The position numbers and the translations under genes are program-made. Shown in pieces: positions 15,157 through 25,421 of a DNA stretch of 25,422 nucleotides. Within the stretch, counting starts at the first letter, position 1; every line of letters starts with the position of its first letter. Source of the stretch: Streptomyces sp. NRRL S-350 (GTDB lineage Bacteria > Actinomycetota > Actinomycetes > Streptomycetales > Streptomycetaceae); contig NZ_JOHO01000099.1 of NCBI RefSeq assembly GCF_000719705.1, positions 1 to 25,422 on the forward strand, given 5' to 3'. Under the pieces are notes generated by a model, which worked only from the letters and a program-made list of their open reading frames with translations, had not been told where the DNA came from and searched no databases.

Positions 15157-16254
15157 ATGACGATCACACCGCAGCTGGTGGCCAGGTACCCGATCCCGGA
15201 ACGGGACGGCGCCGAGACGTCGCTCGACGCCACCGGCCCCGTTCCCCGCCTGGAGGTCCGCAGCGCCGAGTCCCTGCGCATCTACGAACTGGCGGAGCAG
15301 GCGGAGTTGGCAGCCGAGTTCCCGGCCCCGTCGCCCGACCGGTGGTCGAGGCAGTGGGTGGCTCCCGACCTGTCGATCGCCGTCTTCGGCACCGCGACGG
15401 GGTACGTCGCGGTCGCCCAGGACGGCACGAGGCGGTGGGAGCAGTCGTACGGCACGTGGGAGGTGAGCCGCTGGGGCTACCTCGACTTCTCGACGACCGG
15501 GGCCGCGCCCCGCCCCGTCGGCGGCTCGGCGGCGGGCGGCGCCGGCCAGGAGCTCCGGATCTGGTTGCGGCTCCCGTCCGGACTGCCCGACAGCACCCTG
15601 ATCCTCACCCTGGACGCCGCGGGGACGGTGCTGGCACGGAGCGTGCTCCCGTGCGGCGGCCACGGGTGTTTCGTCAGCCTGCTCCGGGACGAGAACGGCG
15701 AGGTCTGCGGCGTGACCGTGTCCGAGGGGCGGGCGACGGCCACGCGCTACGAGGCGCGGTGGGAGTCCGGTGCCCTCGTCCTGGGCCGGCAGTTGCCGCA
15801 GGGCCGGGGCGGCCGACTCCCGGGCGAGCGCGAGTACCTGGGCGCGGACCGGGGGAACACCCGCTGCATGACCGTGGACCGAAGGGGACGGGACGTCAGC
15901 TGGCACGTCCTCCCGACTCACCGGGTCACCGCCTCGCTCGCCCTGAGTGACTTCCCGCCTCCCGGCACCGGTGACTGCGCGGTGCACAACGCCCCGTACA
16001 TCTCCTCCTCCGGCGGCTTCGTGGACGACGGGACGGCGATGGTGGTGCTCCACAACCCGTACGACGAGGCCGCCGTGTACGTGTTCGGCCGGGACGACTG
16101 GAGGGAGCACAGCCACTGGCTCGCCGACCCCGCCACCGGTGCCCTGCACGGCCGGGTCGAGTACCCGATGGCCGAGGTCGACACCGCGGTGCCGGTCGGC
16201 GACGGTACCTGGATCACGCAGGAATGGGACGCGCTCTACCGCTGGCGGCGCTGA
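15157..16254 (+). CDS. Hypothetical protein, 365 residues, probable beta-propeller-like
   Basis: Not recognised by family. It has no signal peptide or membrane helix, so it is probably cytoplasmic. Repeating strand-turn units with Trp and Gly (SIAVFGTATGYVAVAQDGTRRWEQSYG, ILTLDAAGTVLARSVLPCGG, MTVDRRGRDVSWHVLP, MVVLHNPYDEAAVYVFG, LDPATG-like turns) suggest a WD40- or PQQ-like propeller. This is inferred from pattern only. The C-terminus WITQEWDALYRWRR is distinctive. GGGAGG lies eight bases before the ATG at 15157. The gene is monocistronic and convergent with thpR. Confidence 0.75.
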   Translation: MTITPQLVARYPIPERDGAETSLDATGPVPRLEVRSAESLRIYELAEQAELAAEFPAPSPDRWSRQWVAPDLSIAVFGTATGYVAVAQDGTRRWEQSYGTWEVSRWGYLDFSTTGAAPRPVGGSAAGGAGQELRIWLRLPSGLPDSTLILTLDAAGTVLARSVLPCGGHGCFVSLLRDENGEVCGVTVSEGRATATRYEARWESGALVLGRQLPQGRGGRLPGEREYLGADRGNTRCMTVDRRGRDVSWHVLPTHRVTASLALSDFPPPGTGDCAVHNAPYISSSGGFVDDGTAMVVLHNPYDEAAVYVFGRDDWREHSHWLADPATGALHGRVEYPMAEVDTAVPVGDGTWITQEWDALYRWRR

Positions 16255-16268
16255 GCCCGCGCCGGGCT
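16254..16268. terminator. Small hairpin bridging two convergent stop codons
   Basis: AGCCC (16254-16258) pairs with GGGCT (16264-16268). The A ends the TGA stop of the plus-strand gene, and the CT belongs to the TAG stop of thpR on the minus strand. Only 12 bases separate the two genes, so this is the only place for a shared terminator. The stem is short. Confidence 0.4.
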
Positions 16269-16884
16269 ACGGCTCGGCGGGGGCGCTGCCGCCCCCGGCC
16301 CGGAGCGCGGTGCCGAACCGCCACGCCTCGATGTCGCGGTAGCGGATCGGCCCGGGGCCACGGCCGATGTTGCTGCCGACCAGGTGGAGGCGCTCGGTGC
16401 GCCACGGTCGGCTCACGAAGTCGGCGAGCCCGGCCGCGGCCTGCGGCACGCTGGTGGAGTCGTCGCGGCGGGACCGCGCAAGGGTCAGATGGGGCCGCAG
16501 CGGGCGGTCGCCGAACTCGATCCCGCAGGACCCGACCAGCTCCCGGACGTCGGCCGCGAGCCGGTGCAGTCCCTCCAGGTCCCCGTCGATCCCGCTCCAC
16601 AGCAGTCGGTCGTCGAACTGGCCGCCCCCGCGCAGGCCCAGTCGCAGGGCGGGGCGCGACGCCGCCAGGGCGGCCAGCCCCGACCGCAGCGGCGGCACTG
16701 CCGTGGAAGGCAGTTCACCGAGGAAGGCCAGGGTGATGTGCCAGTCCTCGATCCGGTTCCACCGCAGCCGCGGGTACCCGGCGTAGGCGGGCCGCAGGGC
16801 CCGGGCCAACTCGTCCTTGGCCTCGTCGGGCGGAGCCAACGCCACGAAGACGCGCACGGTCGAGGGCTCGGGGTGATCGTCCAC
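16267..16884 (-). CDS. thpR: RNA 2',3'-cyclic phosphodiesterase (2'-5' RNA ligase-like)
   Basis: A 205-residue 2H phosphoesterase. The two HxTx motifs are H49-I-T51 in WHITLAFLGEL and H132-L-T134 in RPHLTLARS, at usual ThpR spacing. VRVFVALAPPDEAKDEL is the standard N-terminal strand and LVGSNIGRGPGPIRY matches the C-terminal family segment. These enzymes open 2',3'-cyclic phosphate ends of RNA; ligase activity is seen in vitro, and the cellular role is unclear. The GTG at 16884 gives a family-length protein but has no clear ribosome binding site, so the exact start is uncertain. Confidence 0.9.
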   Translation of the reverse strand: MDDHPEPSTVRVFVALAPPDEAKDELARALRPAYAGYPRLRWNRIEDWHITLAFLGELPSTAVPPLRSGLAALAASRPALRLGLRGGGQFDDRLLWSGIDGDLEGLHRLAADVRELVGSCGIEFGDRPLRPHLTLARSRRDDSTSVPQAAAGLADFVSRPWRTERLHLVGSNIGRGPGPIRYRDIEAWRFGTALRAGGGSAPAEP

Positions 16885-16981
16885 CAGGGATTTCTAGCAC
16901 CCGGTGGGCGCGCCAGTGGACGGGGGTCCGCGGAGAACGGCCGGACTGCCCGGGAAAGCCCTTGCCCGGGTCCGGCGCCGA

Positions 16982-17054
16982 GCGGCGGGCACGGGGTTCT
17001 TCCCGCTGCGAGCCACGTGCGCCCGGGCGGCGGGCACGGGTTCTTCCCGCTGCG
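16982..17054. repeat. Pair of 28-29 bp direct repeats with internal hairpins
   Basis: The units at 16982-17010 and 17027-17054 are identical except for one extra G in a run of four in the first. Each begins GCGGCGGGCACGGG and ends TTCTTCCCGCTGCG, and each can fold through GCGGG/CCCGC. They start 45 bases apart in the 382-base gap between thpR and xylF and may be a REP-like interspersed element. The rest of that gap holds the xylF regulatory region. Confidence 0.75.
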
Positions 17055-17085
17055 GGCCCCGCGCTGTCCAGGGCCTGACGGTAAT

Positions 17086-17160
17086 TCGATCGTTACGTTC
17101 GAGGGTCGACGCGAGGGGTTGGCGGACCTCACCACGGCCCGTATGTTGTCGCAGGCAACA
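17086..17160. promoter_or_regulatory. Two 17-bp palindromes upstream of xylF, candidate ROK repressor sites
   Basis: TCGATCG-TTA-CGTTCGA (17086-17102) and TGTTGTC-GCA-GGCAACA (17144-17160) each have 7-base arms with one mismatch and a 3-base spacer. The second lies 107 bases upstream of the xylF start. Its TGTTG/CAACA arms resemble sites reported for XylR/NagC-type ROK repressors. A ROK repressor gene ends this operon, so it is the natural candidate ligand. Binding is inferred only. Confidence 0.5.
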
Positions 17161-17266
17161 AACAGGGGGCCGGCTGTTTCCCCGCTCCGGGCTCGTGCCC
17201 TTCCCCACCCTTCCTCAGCCACGCACGTCCGGCGTCGGCCGGACACGCCTCGAAAGGACCCTGCCC

Positions 17267-18361
17267 ATGCGCAAGGGACTCCTGTTCGCCACCGCTGCCG
17301 TGTCAGCGGCCCTGCTCTCCACCGTCACCGCCTGCGGCTCCTCGGGCTCCGGTGCCGGCTCCGGAGGCGCCAAGAAGCCGAAGATCGGCGTGATCCTGCC
17401 GGACAGCAAGTCGTCCGTGCGCTGGGAGACCGCCGATCGGCCCTACCTCGCGGCGGCCTTCAAGGCCGCGGGCGTGGACTACGACATCCAGAACGCCGAG
17501 GGCGACAAGCAGGCGTTCCAGACCATCGCCGACCAGATGATCACCAGCGGCGTGAACGTCCTGGTGATCGTCAACCTCGACAGCGGGACCGGCAAGGCCG
17601 TCCTCGACAAGGCCAAGGCCCAGGGCGTGGCCACCATCGACTACGACCGGCTCACCCTCGGCGGCTCCGCCCAGTACTACGTCAGCTTCGACAACACCCA
17701 GGTCGGCAAGCTCCAGGGCGACGGCCTGACGAAGTGCCTGACCGACATGGGCGCCAAGAACCCCGTGGTCGCCGAGCTCAACGGCTCCCCGACGGACAAC
17801 AACGCCACCCTGTTCGCCAACGGCTACAACGGCGTGCTGGACCCGCTGTACGCCTCCGGGCAGTACACCAAGGGCCCCAACCAGTCGGTGCCGGACTGGG
17901 ACAACGCCCAGGCGCAGACCATCTTCGAGCAGATGTACACCAGCCAGCCGGCCATCGGCGGCGTGCTCGCGGCCAACGACGGACTGGCCAACGCGGCCAT
18001 CGCCGTGCTGCGCAAGAACCACCGCAACGGGCAGGTGCCGGTCACCGGCCAGGACGCCACGGTGCAGGGCCTGCAGAACATCCTGGCGGGCGACCAGTGC
18101 ATGACCGTCTACAAGGCCGTGAAGAAGGAGGCCGACGCGGCGTCCGCCCTCGCGGTCTCACTGGCCGGCGGCAAGAAGGGCGACACCAAGGCCACCGTCC
18201 ACGACCCGACGGGCAACCGCGACGTCCCGTCGGTGCTGCTCGCACCCCAGGCCGTCTTCAAGGACACCGTCCAGGACGTCGTCACCGACGGCTACGTCAC
18301 CAAGGCGCAGCTGTGCACCGGCGACTACGAAGCGCTGTGCACCAAGGCCGGCATCAAGTGA
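17267..18361 (+). CDS. xylF: Xylose ABC transporter substrate-binding lipoprotein
   Basis: A 364-residue periplasmic-binding-type lipoprotein that delivers xylose to the XylGH permease. The signal segment RKGLLFATAAVSAALLSTVTAC gives a lipobox with C23, then a Ser/Gly linker. The XylF/RbsB-like fold follows: KIGVILPDSKSSVRWETADRPYL, QNAEGDKQAF, VNVLVIVNLDSGTGKAVLDKA, IDYDRL, GVLAANDGLANAAIAVL and VPVTGQDATVQGLQNI. The ligand-loop segments match xylose-binding proteins better than ribose-binding ones. AAAGGA precedes the ATG at 17267. The order xylF-xylG-xylH-ROK equals SCO6009-6010-6011 plus SCO6008 of S. coelicolor. A 100-base gap to xylG is compatible with one transcript. Confidence 0.9.
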   Translation: MRKGLLFATAAVSAALLSTVTACGSSGSGAGSGGAKKPKIGVILPDSKSSVRWETADRPYLAAAFKAAGVDYDIQNAEGDKQAFQTIADQMITSGVNVLVIVNLDSGTGKAVLDKAKAQGVATIDYDRLTLGGSAQYYVSFDNTQVGKLQGDGLTKCLTDMGAKNPVVAELNGSPTDNNATLFANGYNGVLDPLYASGQYTKGPNQSVPDWDNAQAQTIFEQMYTSQPAIGGVLAANDGLANAAIAVLRKNHRNGQVPVTGQDATVQGLQNILAGDQCMTVYKAVKKEADAASALAVSLAGGKKGDTKATVHDPTGNRDVPSVLLAPQAVFKDTVQDVVTDGYVTKAQLCTGDYEALCTKAGIK

Positions 18362-18461
18362 AGGCCGCCCGCAGGTAGCGCGTGAGCGCACGGCCGTACC
18401 AGTGGGCCCCGGCCGCCGGCGGCACGAGGCCCACCCCGCCACACCCCCAGGAGCCTCACCC

Positions 18462-19241
18462 ATGACAGAAACACCGACTCTAGAGCTGCGCGGGATCGAC
18501 AAGAGCTTCGGCCCCGTCCAGGTCCTGCACGACGTCGCGTTCAGCGCCTACGCGGGGGAGGTCACGGCGCTCGTCGGTGACAACGGCGCGGGCAAGTCGA
18601 CGCTGGTCAAGTGCATCGGCGGAATCCACCCCACCGACGCGGGCGACTACCTGTTCGAAGGCCGCCCCGTCCAGGTGCACAGCCCGCGCGAGGCCGGCGC
18701 GCTCGGTGTGGAGATCGTCTACCAGGACCTCGCGCTCTGCGACAACCTCGACATCGTGCAGAACATGTTCCTGGGGCGGGAGAAGCGCCGCGGCCTGGTG
18801 CTGGACGACTCGACGATGGAGGAGATGGCCGCCGCGACGCTCCGGGGACTGTCGGTGCGCACGGTCAAGTCCCTCCGCCAGAAGGTCTCCAGCCTCTCCG
18901 GCGGCCAGCGCCAGACCGTCGCCATCGCCAAGGCGGTGCTGTGGAACAGCAAGCTGGTGGTCCTCGACGAGCCGACCGCGGCCCTGGGCGTCCCGCAGAC
19001 CGCGCAGGTCCTGGAACTCGTCCGCCGGCTGGCCGACAACGGGCTGGCCGTCGTGCTCATCTCGCACAACATGAACGACGTCTTCGCGGTCTCCGACCGG
19101 ATCGCCGCGCTCTACCTCGGGCGGATGGCCGCCCAGGTCAGGGCCTGCGACGTGACGCACGCCCAGGTCGTCGAACTGATCACCTCGGGCCGCAGCGGCG
19201 ACCTGGGACCGCAGACCACCCCCAAGGGAGCCGCCGTATGA
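18462..19241 (+). CDS. xylG: Xylose ABC transporter ATP-binding protein (single-domain)
   Basis: 259 residues. Walker A is GDNGAGKST (39-47), Q-loop VYQDLAL, signature LSGGQRQ, Walker B LVVLDEPTAAL, and the switch histidine is in LISHNM. E. coli XylG has two fused ATPase domains in about 510 residues. This one has a single domain, as in other actinobacterial XylG proteins, so it should act as a homodimer. The ATG at 18462 follows AGGAG at close to optimal distance. Its stop overlaps the start of xylH (ATGA, 19238-19241), indicating translational coupling. Confidence 0.92.
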   Translation: MTETPTLELRGIDKSFGPVQVLHDVAFSAYAGEVTALVGDNGAGKSTLVKCIGGIHPTDAGDYLFEGRPVQVHSPREAGALGVEIVYQDLALCDNLDIVQNMFLGREKRRGLVLDDSTMEEMAAATLRGLSVRTVKSLRQKVSSLSGGQRQTVAIAKAVLWNSKLVVLDEPTAALGVPQTAQVLELVRRLADNGLAVVLISHNMNDVFAVSDRIAALYLGRMAAQVRACDVTHAQVVELITSGRSGDLGPQTTPKGAAV

Positions 19242-20521
19242 CCGCCGCCCTCGCCCCCCAGAAGCCGGAGCGGCCGAACCGTCCCACCGGCTCCGACGCC
19301 GCCCAGGGCCGGTCCCCGGCGTCCGGCCTGGCCGACCTGGGCCGCAACTACCTGGAGCAGGTGCGCGCCGGCGAACTCGGCGCCCTCCCCGCCGTGGCCG
19401 GCCTGGTCGTCCTGTGCGCCTTCTTCGCCGTGCTGCGGCCGGTCTTCCTGTCCAACCTGAACTTCGCCAACCTGCTCACCCAGAGCGCCGGCAGCATAGC
19501 CATCGCCATGGGGCTGGTCTTCGTCCTGCTGCTCGGCGAGATCGACCTGTCGGCCGGCTACGCCAGCGGGGTCTGCGCCGCGGTGCTGGCCATCCTGCTG
19601 ACCAACCACGGCTGGCCCTGGTACGCCGCGGTGGCCGCCGCGATGCTGACCGGCGCGGCCATCGGCCTGCTCATCGGCACGCTGGTCGCCAAGGTCGGCA
19701 TCCCCTCCTTCGTGGTGACACTGGCCGCGTTCCTCGGCTTCCAGGGCGTCGTGCTGATGCTGCTGAAGGAGGGCACCAACGTCTCCGTCAAGGACCCGAC
19801 CATCCTGGCCATCGCCAACAACAACCTCAGCCCCGTCCTCGGCTGGGTCCTGCTGGCCGGCTGCGCCGCCGGTTATGCCGCCCTGCAGTTGCGCCGCAGC
19901 CGCGACCGGCGCGGCCGGGGGCTCGCCGGAACCCCGATGACGCTGATGGCGATCCGCACCGGAGCCGTCGTGGTGCTCGGCGGCGCAGCCGTGTACCTGC
20001 TCAACCAGGAGCGCAGCCGCAACGTCATCGTCGGCTCGCTCAAGGGCGTTCCCATCGTCGTGCCCGTGATCGGAGTCCTCCTCCTGCTCGGAACCCTCAC
20101 CCTCCAGCGCACCGGCTTCGGCCTGCACATCTACGCGGTGGGCGGCAGCGCCGAGGCCGCCCGCCGGGCCGGCATCAACGTCGCCTTCATCCGCACCGCC
20201 GCCTTCGTGATCTGCTCCTGCCTGGCCGCCGTCGGCGGCATCATCGCCGCCTCGCGCGGCAACTCGGTGGACCCCAACACCGGTGGCAGCAACGTCCTGC
20301 TGCTCGCCGTCGGCAGCGCCGTGATCGGCGGCACCAGCCTGTTCGGCGGCCGCGGCCGCGTGGTCGACGCCGTGCTCGGCGGCCTGGTCGTCGCGGTGAT
20401 CCAGAACGGCATGGGGCTGATGGGTTACAGCTCGGGGGTCAAGTACGCTGTCACGGGCTCGGTGCTGCTGGTGGCCGCCGGTGTGGACGCCATGTCCCGC
20501 CGCCGCTCGGCCCGACGATGA
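19238..20521 (+). CDS. xylH: Xylose ABC transporter permease
   Basis: A 427-residue inner-membrane permease of the branched BPD_transp_2 family with about ten hydrophobic helices. A polar N-terminal tail (1-60) comes before the first helix (LPAVAGLVVLCAFFAVL). The conserved core GLVFVLLLGEIDLSAGYASG is typical of sugar permeases of the RbsC/XylH group. EAARRAGINVAFIRTAAFVICS is the cytoplasmic loop that contacts the ATPase, and GSAVIGGTSLFGGRG follows. A basic loop, RRSRDRRGRGLAG, sits mid-protein. The start overlaps the xylG stop by four bases. The 3' end lies in a tandem duplication. Confidence 0.92.
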   Translation: MTAALAPQKPERPNRPTGSDAAQGRSPASGLADLGRNYLEQVRAGELGALPAVAGLVVLCAFFAVLRPVFLSNLNFANLLTQSAGSIAIAMGLVFVLLLGEIDLSAGYASGVCAAVLAILLTNHGWPWYAAVAAAMLTGAAIGLLIGTLVAKVGIPSFVVTLAAFLGFQGVVLMLLKEGTNVSVKDPTILAIANNNLSPVLGWVLLAGCAAGYAALQLRRSRDRRGRGLAGTPMTLMAIRTGAVVVLGGAAVYLLNQERSRNVIVGSLKGVPIVVPVIGVLLLLGTLTLQRTGFGLHIYAVGGSAEAARRAGINVAFIRTAAFVICSCLAAVGGIIAASRGNSVDPNTGGSNVLLLAVGSAVIGGTSLFGGRGRVVDAVLGGLVVAVIQNGMGLMGYSSGVKYAVTGSVLLVAAGVDAMSRRRSARR

Positions 20522-20564
20522 GGGTCGCCGAGTCCCGCCGCCGCCCAGCCCGACGATGAGAGTC
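20494..20564. repeat. Tandem 33-bp duplication across the end of xylH
   Basis: The units at 20494-20526 and 20532-20564 agree at 30 of 33 positions. Each runs from GTCCCGCCGCCGC to GACGATGAG-GTC with one base differing near its end. The first contains the xylH stop codon; the second lies in the short gap before the ROK gene and recreates an out-of-use copy of the SRRR-ARR-stop ending. This looks like a replication-slippage event. Confidence 0.85.
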
Positions 20565-20571
20565 CCCTGCC

Positions 20572-21801
20572 ATGAAAGCCGGTCCTTCCCAGGAAGAGGT
20601 CCGTCAGCAGAACCTGGGTGCCCTGCTGCGCCACGTCCACTTCGACGGGGCCGCCTCGCGGACCGTGCTGGCGACCCGGCTCGGCCTCAACCGCAGCACC
20701 ATCCTGGGCCTGGTCGGTGATCTGGCGGCGGCCGGCCTGGTCCGCGAGGAGCTGCCGCAGGAGACCCGCCGGGCCGGGCGGCCCTCACTGGTCGTCAAGC
20801 CGGAGTCCACCCGGGTGCACGTGCTGGCGGTCGACCTGGGGGTGGAGCGGCTGGCGGCGGCCCTGATCGGACTCGGCGGCGTGTTCCTGGACCGCCGGGA
20901 GTGCCCGTGGCCCTCCGGACACCCGCAGGACCCCGCCCGCGTGGCCGCCATCCTCGCGGGATTCGCCCACCGGATGCTGGACGGTGCCCCGGCCGGCAGC
21001 TCGTGCGTCGGCATCGCGGTGGCGGTGCGCGGCATCGTCCGCCACCCCGACGGGCTGGTCAGCCTCACACCCAACATGGGCTGGCGGGACCTCGACTTCG
21101 CCGGCGCGTTCACCGAGCGGCTCCGCGTGGACGTGCCGGGCCTGGACGTGCCGGTGCTGGTCGCGAACGAGGCCAACCTCGGCGCACTCGCCGAGCACCG
21201 GCGGGGCGTCGGCCGCGGCACCCAGAACCTGGTCTACCTCAACGGCGAGATCGGGATCGGCGCCGGAGTGATCATCGACGGTGAACTCCTGCGCGGCGCA
21301 CGCGGGTACGCCGGCGAGGTCGGCCACATGACGGTCAACCCGTACCGCGGACGGCCGTGCGGCTGCGGCGCCCGCGGCTGCCTGGAGGCCGAGGCCGGTG
21401 AGCGCGCCCTCCTGGAGGCCGCCGGCCGGGACGGCGCCGTCACCGGCACCGACGCCGTGCGGTCGGTGGTCACCGCTGCCGACCGCGGGGACGTCACCGC
21501 CCGCGAGGCGCTGCACCGCGTCGGCGACTGGCTCGGCATCGGGATCGCGAACCTGGTCAACCTCTTCGATCCCGACCTGGTCATCCTCGGCGGGACGCTC
21601 CGGGACGTCTTCCTCGGCTCCGCCGCCCAGGTGCGCAGCCGGATCAACACCAACGCCCTGGCCGCGGTGCGGGAGCACCTGCGGCTCCGGGTCGGCGAAC
21701 TCGGCGGCGACACCGTCCTGATCGGCGCCGCCGAGCTGGCGTTCGGCGAGGTGCTCACCCGGCCGCTGGAGACGCTGGCCCGTTGCGCGTCGGTCACCTG
21801 A
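20572..21801 (+). CDS. rok7B7: ROK-family transcriptional repressor (Rok7B7-like)
   Basis: 409 residues. An N-terminal winged helix-turn-helix (about 10-75, SRTVLATRLGLNRSTILGLVGDL, then AGRPSLVV) precedes a ROK sugar-sensing domain. The zinc motif is H252 with C263, C265 and C270 in PCGCGARGCLE. The kinase site looks inactive: the phosphate loop is VDLGVERLAAAL rather than DxGGT, and the catalytic Asp position reads NEAN. It is therefore a sensor, not a sugar kinase. It follows xylH by 50 bases, as rok7B7 (SCO6008) adjoins xylFGH in S. coelicolor, where it affects xylose uptake, carbon catabolite control and antibiotic production. The symbol rests on gene order and domain type, not on alignment. 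Confidence 0.85.
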   Translation: MKAGPSQEEVRQQNLGALLRHVHFDGAASRTVLATRLGLNRSTILGLVGDLAAAGLVREELPQETRRAGRPSLVVKPESTRVHVLAVDLGVERLAAALIGLGGVFLDRRECPWPSGHPQDPARVAAILAGFAHRMLDGAPAGSSCVGIAVAVRGIVRHPDGLVSLTPNMGWRDLDFAGAFTERLRVDVPGLDVPVLVANEANLGALAEHRRGVGRGTQNLVYLNGEIGIGAGVIIDGELLRGARGYAGEVGHMTVNPYRGRPCGCGARGCLEAEAGERALLEAAGRDGAVTGTDAVRSVVTAADRGDVTAREALHRVGDWLGIGIANLVNLFDPDLVILGGTLRDVFLGSAAQVRSRINTNALAAVREHLRLRVGELGGDTVLIGAAELAFGEVLTRPLETLARCASVT

Positions 21802-21851
21802 ACCCGGTTCGGCTTCCGTCGACGCCGGCCGTCGGGCACGCAGGGGCGGGG

Positions 21852-21906
21852 CCCGGGACCGTTCCGGTGCGGCATCCTCGTGGAGTCGGCGCCGGAACGG
21901 CCCGGG
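21852..21906. terminator. Bidirectional terminator between the ROK gene and the ribonuclease gene
   Basis: CCGTTCCGG (21859-21867) pairs with CCGGAACGG (21892-21900). The stem extends by CCCGGG (21852-21857) with CCCGGG (21901-21906), past one bulged A, giving 15 pairs around a 24-base loop. It lies between convergent genes, 50 bases after the ROK stop and 15 before the ribonuclease stop. Confidence 0.7.
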
Positions 21907-21920
21907 GTGTCGGTGCGCTC

Positions 21921-22340
21921 CTACAGCCGGTAGAAGTCCCGGTAGTGGTTGGGGGAGTACCAGACCACGCCGGTGTTGGCGTCGACGACGATCCGGTAGG
22001 CGTCCCGGTGGTCGCCGCAGGCGCGCGGGTAGACGTCGTACTCGTGGAAGGTGTCGCCGGCGGGCAGCTGCCCGTCGTTGTTGTAGAACTCGCCGCCTGC
22101 GAAGCTGCACTGGCCGTCGGGCCAGTCGTACCAGCCGCGACTGGTCGGGTAACCGGCGGCGGACCAGGTCGAGTTGGCCGATGCGGCGGCGGAACAGCCG
22201 GCTATCGCACAGGAGTTGTGGACCGCCGCGCTGGCGGCCGGGCTGTAGAGCACGGACATGCCGAGCACGGATGCGATGGCGGCGGCGAGCACCGCGAAAC
22301 GCTTCGTCCAGGACAGCTGGGGATGACGCCGAGTGAGCAC
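21921..22340 (-). CDS. Secreted guanyl-specific ribonuclease (RNase Sa / N1-T1 family)
   Basis: 139 residues. A signal peptide (KRFAVLAAAIASVLGMSVLYSPAASA, cleavage after about A38) is followed by a roughly 100-residue microbial ribonuclease. Catalytic residues fit RNase Sa: E100 in FHEYDV, R116 in AYRIVVD and H132 in NHYRDFY. FYNNDGQLP matches the guanine-loop region. Cysteines C44, C49, C78 and C108 could form two disulfides. It should cleave exogenous RNA after G. No barstar-like inhibitor gene is adjacent. The GTG at 22340 has GGAGG four bases upstream; earlier in-frame starts would spoil the signal peptide. A LacI-type operator lies 81 bases upstream. Confidence 0.9.
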   Translation of the reverse strand: MLTRRHPQLSWTKRFAVLAAAIASVLGMSVLYSPAASAAVHNSCAIAGCSAAASANSTWSAAGYPTSRGWYDWPDGQCSFAGGEFYNNDGQLPAGDTFHEYDVYPRACGDHRDAYRIVVDANTGVVWYSPNHYRDFYRL

Positions 22341-22421
22341 AGGACCTCCAGGCCGTGGTGTGTGTGGACATGACACTCTGCTGGTCCTGCGTGACATCCG
22401 CATGTACCGCCGGTAACGGGA

Positions 22422-22435
22422 TGTGAGCGCTAACA
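22422..22435. promoter_or_regulatory. LacI-family-type operator upstream of the ribonuclease gene
   Basis: TGTGAGCGCTAACA is the exact reverse complement of the site at 9168-9181 ahead of the esterase. Read on the minus strand it is TGTTAGCGCTCACA in the same orientation relative to its gene. It lies in the 142-base gap between the PKS terminator and the ribonuclease start. Confidence 0.75.
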
Positions 22436-22482
22436 CGAGGACTTGTTCCACGTCGCGGGTGGATGCGCCGCACGGACGTGGT

Positions 22483-22522
22483 CACGGTGCGGCCCCGGCC
22501 CGAAGGCCGGGGCCGCACCGTG
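22483..22522. terminator. Perfect 18-bp hairpin terminator after the PKS gene
   Basis: The arms at 22483-22500 and 22505-22522 are perfectly complementary around the loop CGAA. It starts 10 bases after the PKS stop codon in the direction of PKS transcription. It should isolate the ribonuclease gene from PKS read-through and marks the boundary of the polyketide transcription unit. Confidence 0.85.
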
Positions 22523-22532
22523 CAGGGGTCGG

Positions 22533-25421
<2,889 letters not shown>

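Noticed and set aside
16384..18378. Long plus-strand frame over thpR and xylF
   Set aside because: It is a shadow rich in Arg/Gly/Gln; ThpR motifs on the minus strand and the XylF frame on the plus strand account for the region.
21783..22373. Plus-strand frame opposite the ribonuclease
   Set aside because: Val/Gly-rich with no motifs; the ribonuclease has signal peptide, catalytic triad and ribosome binding site.
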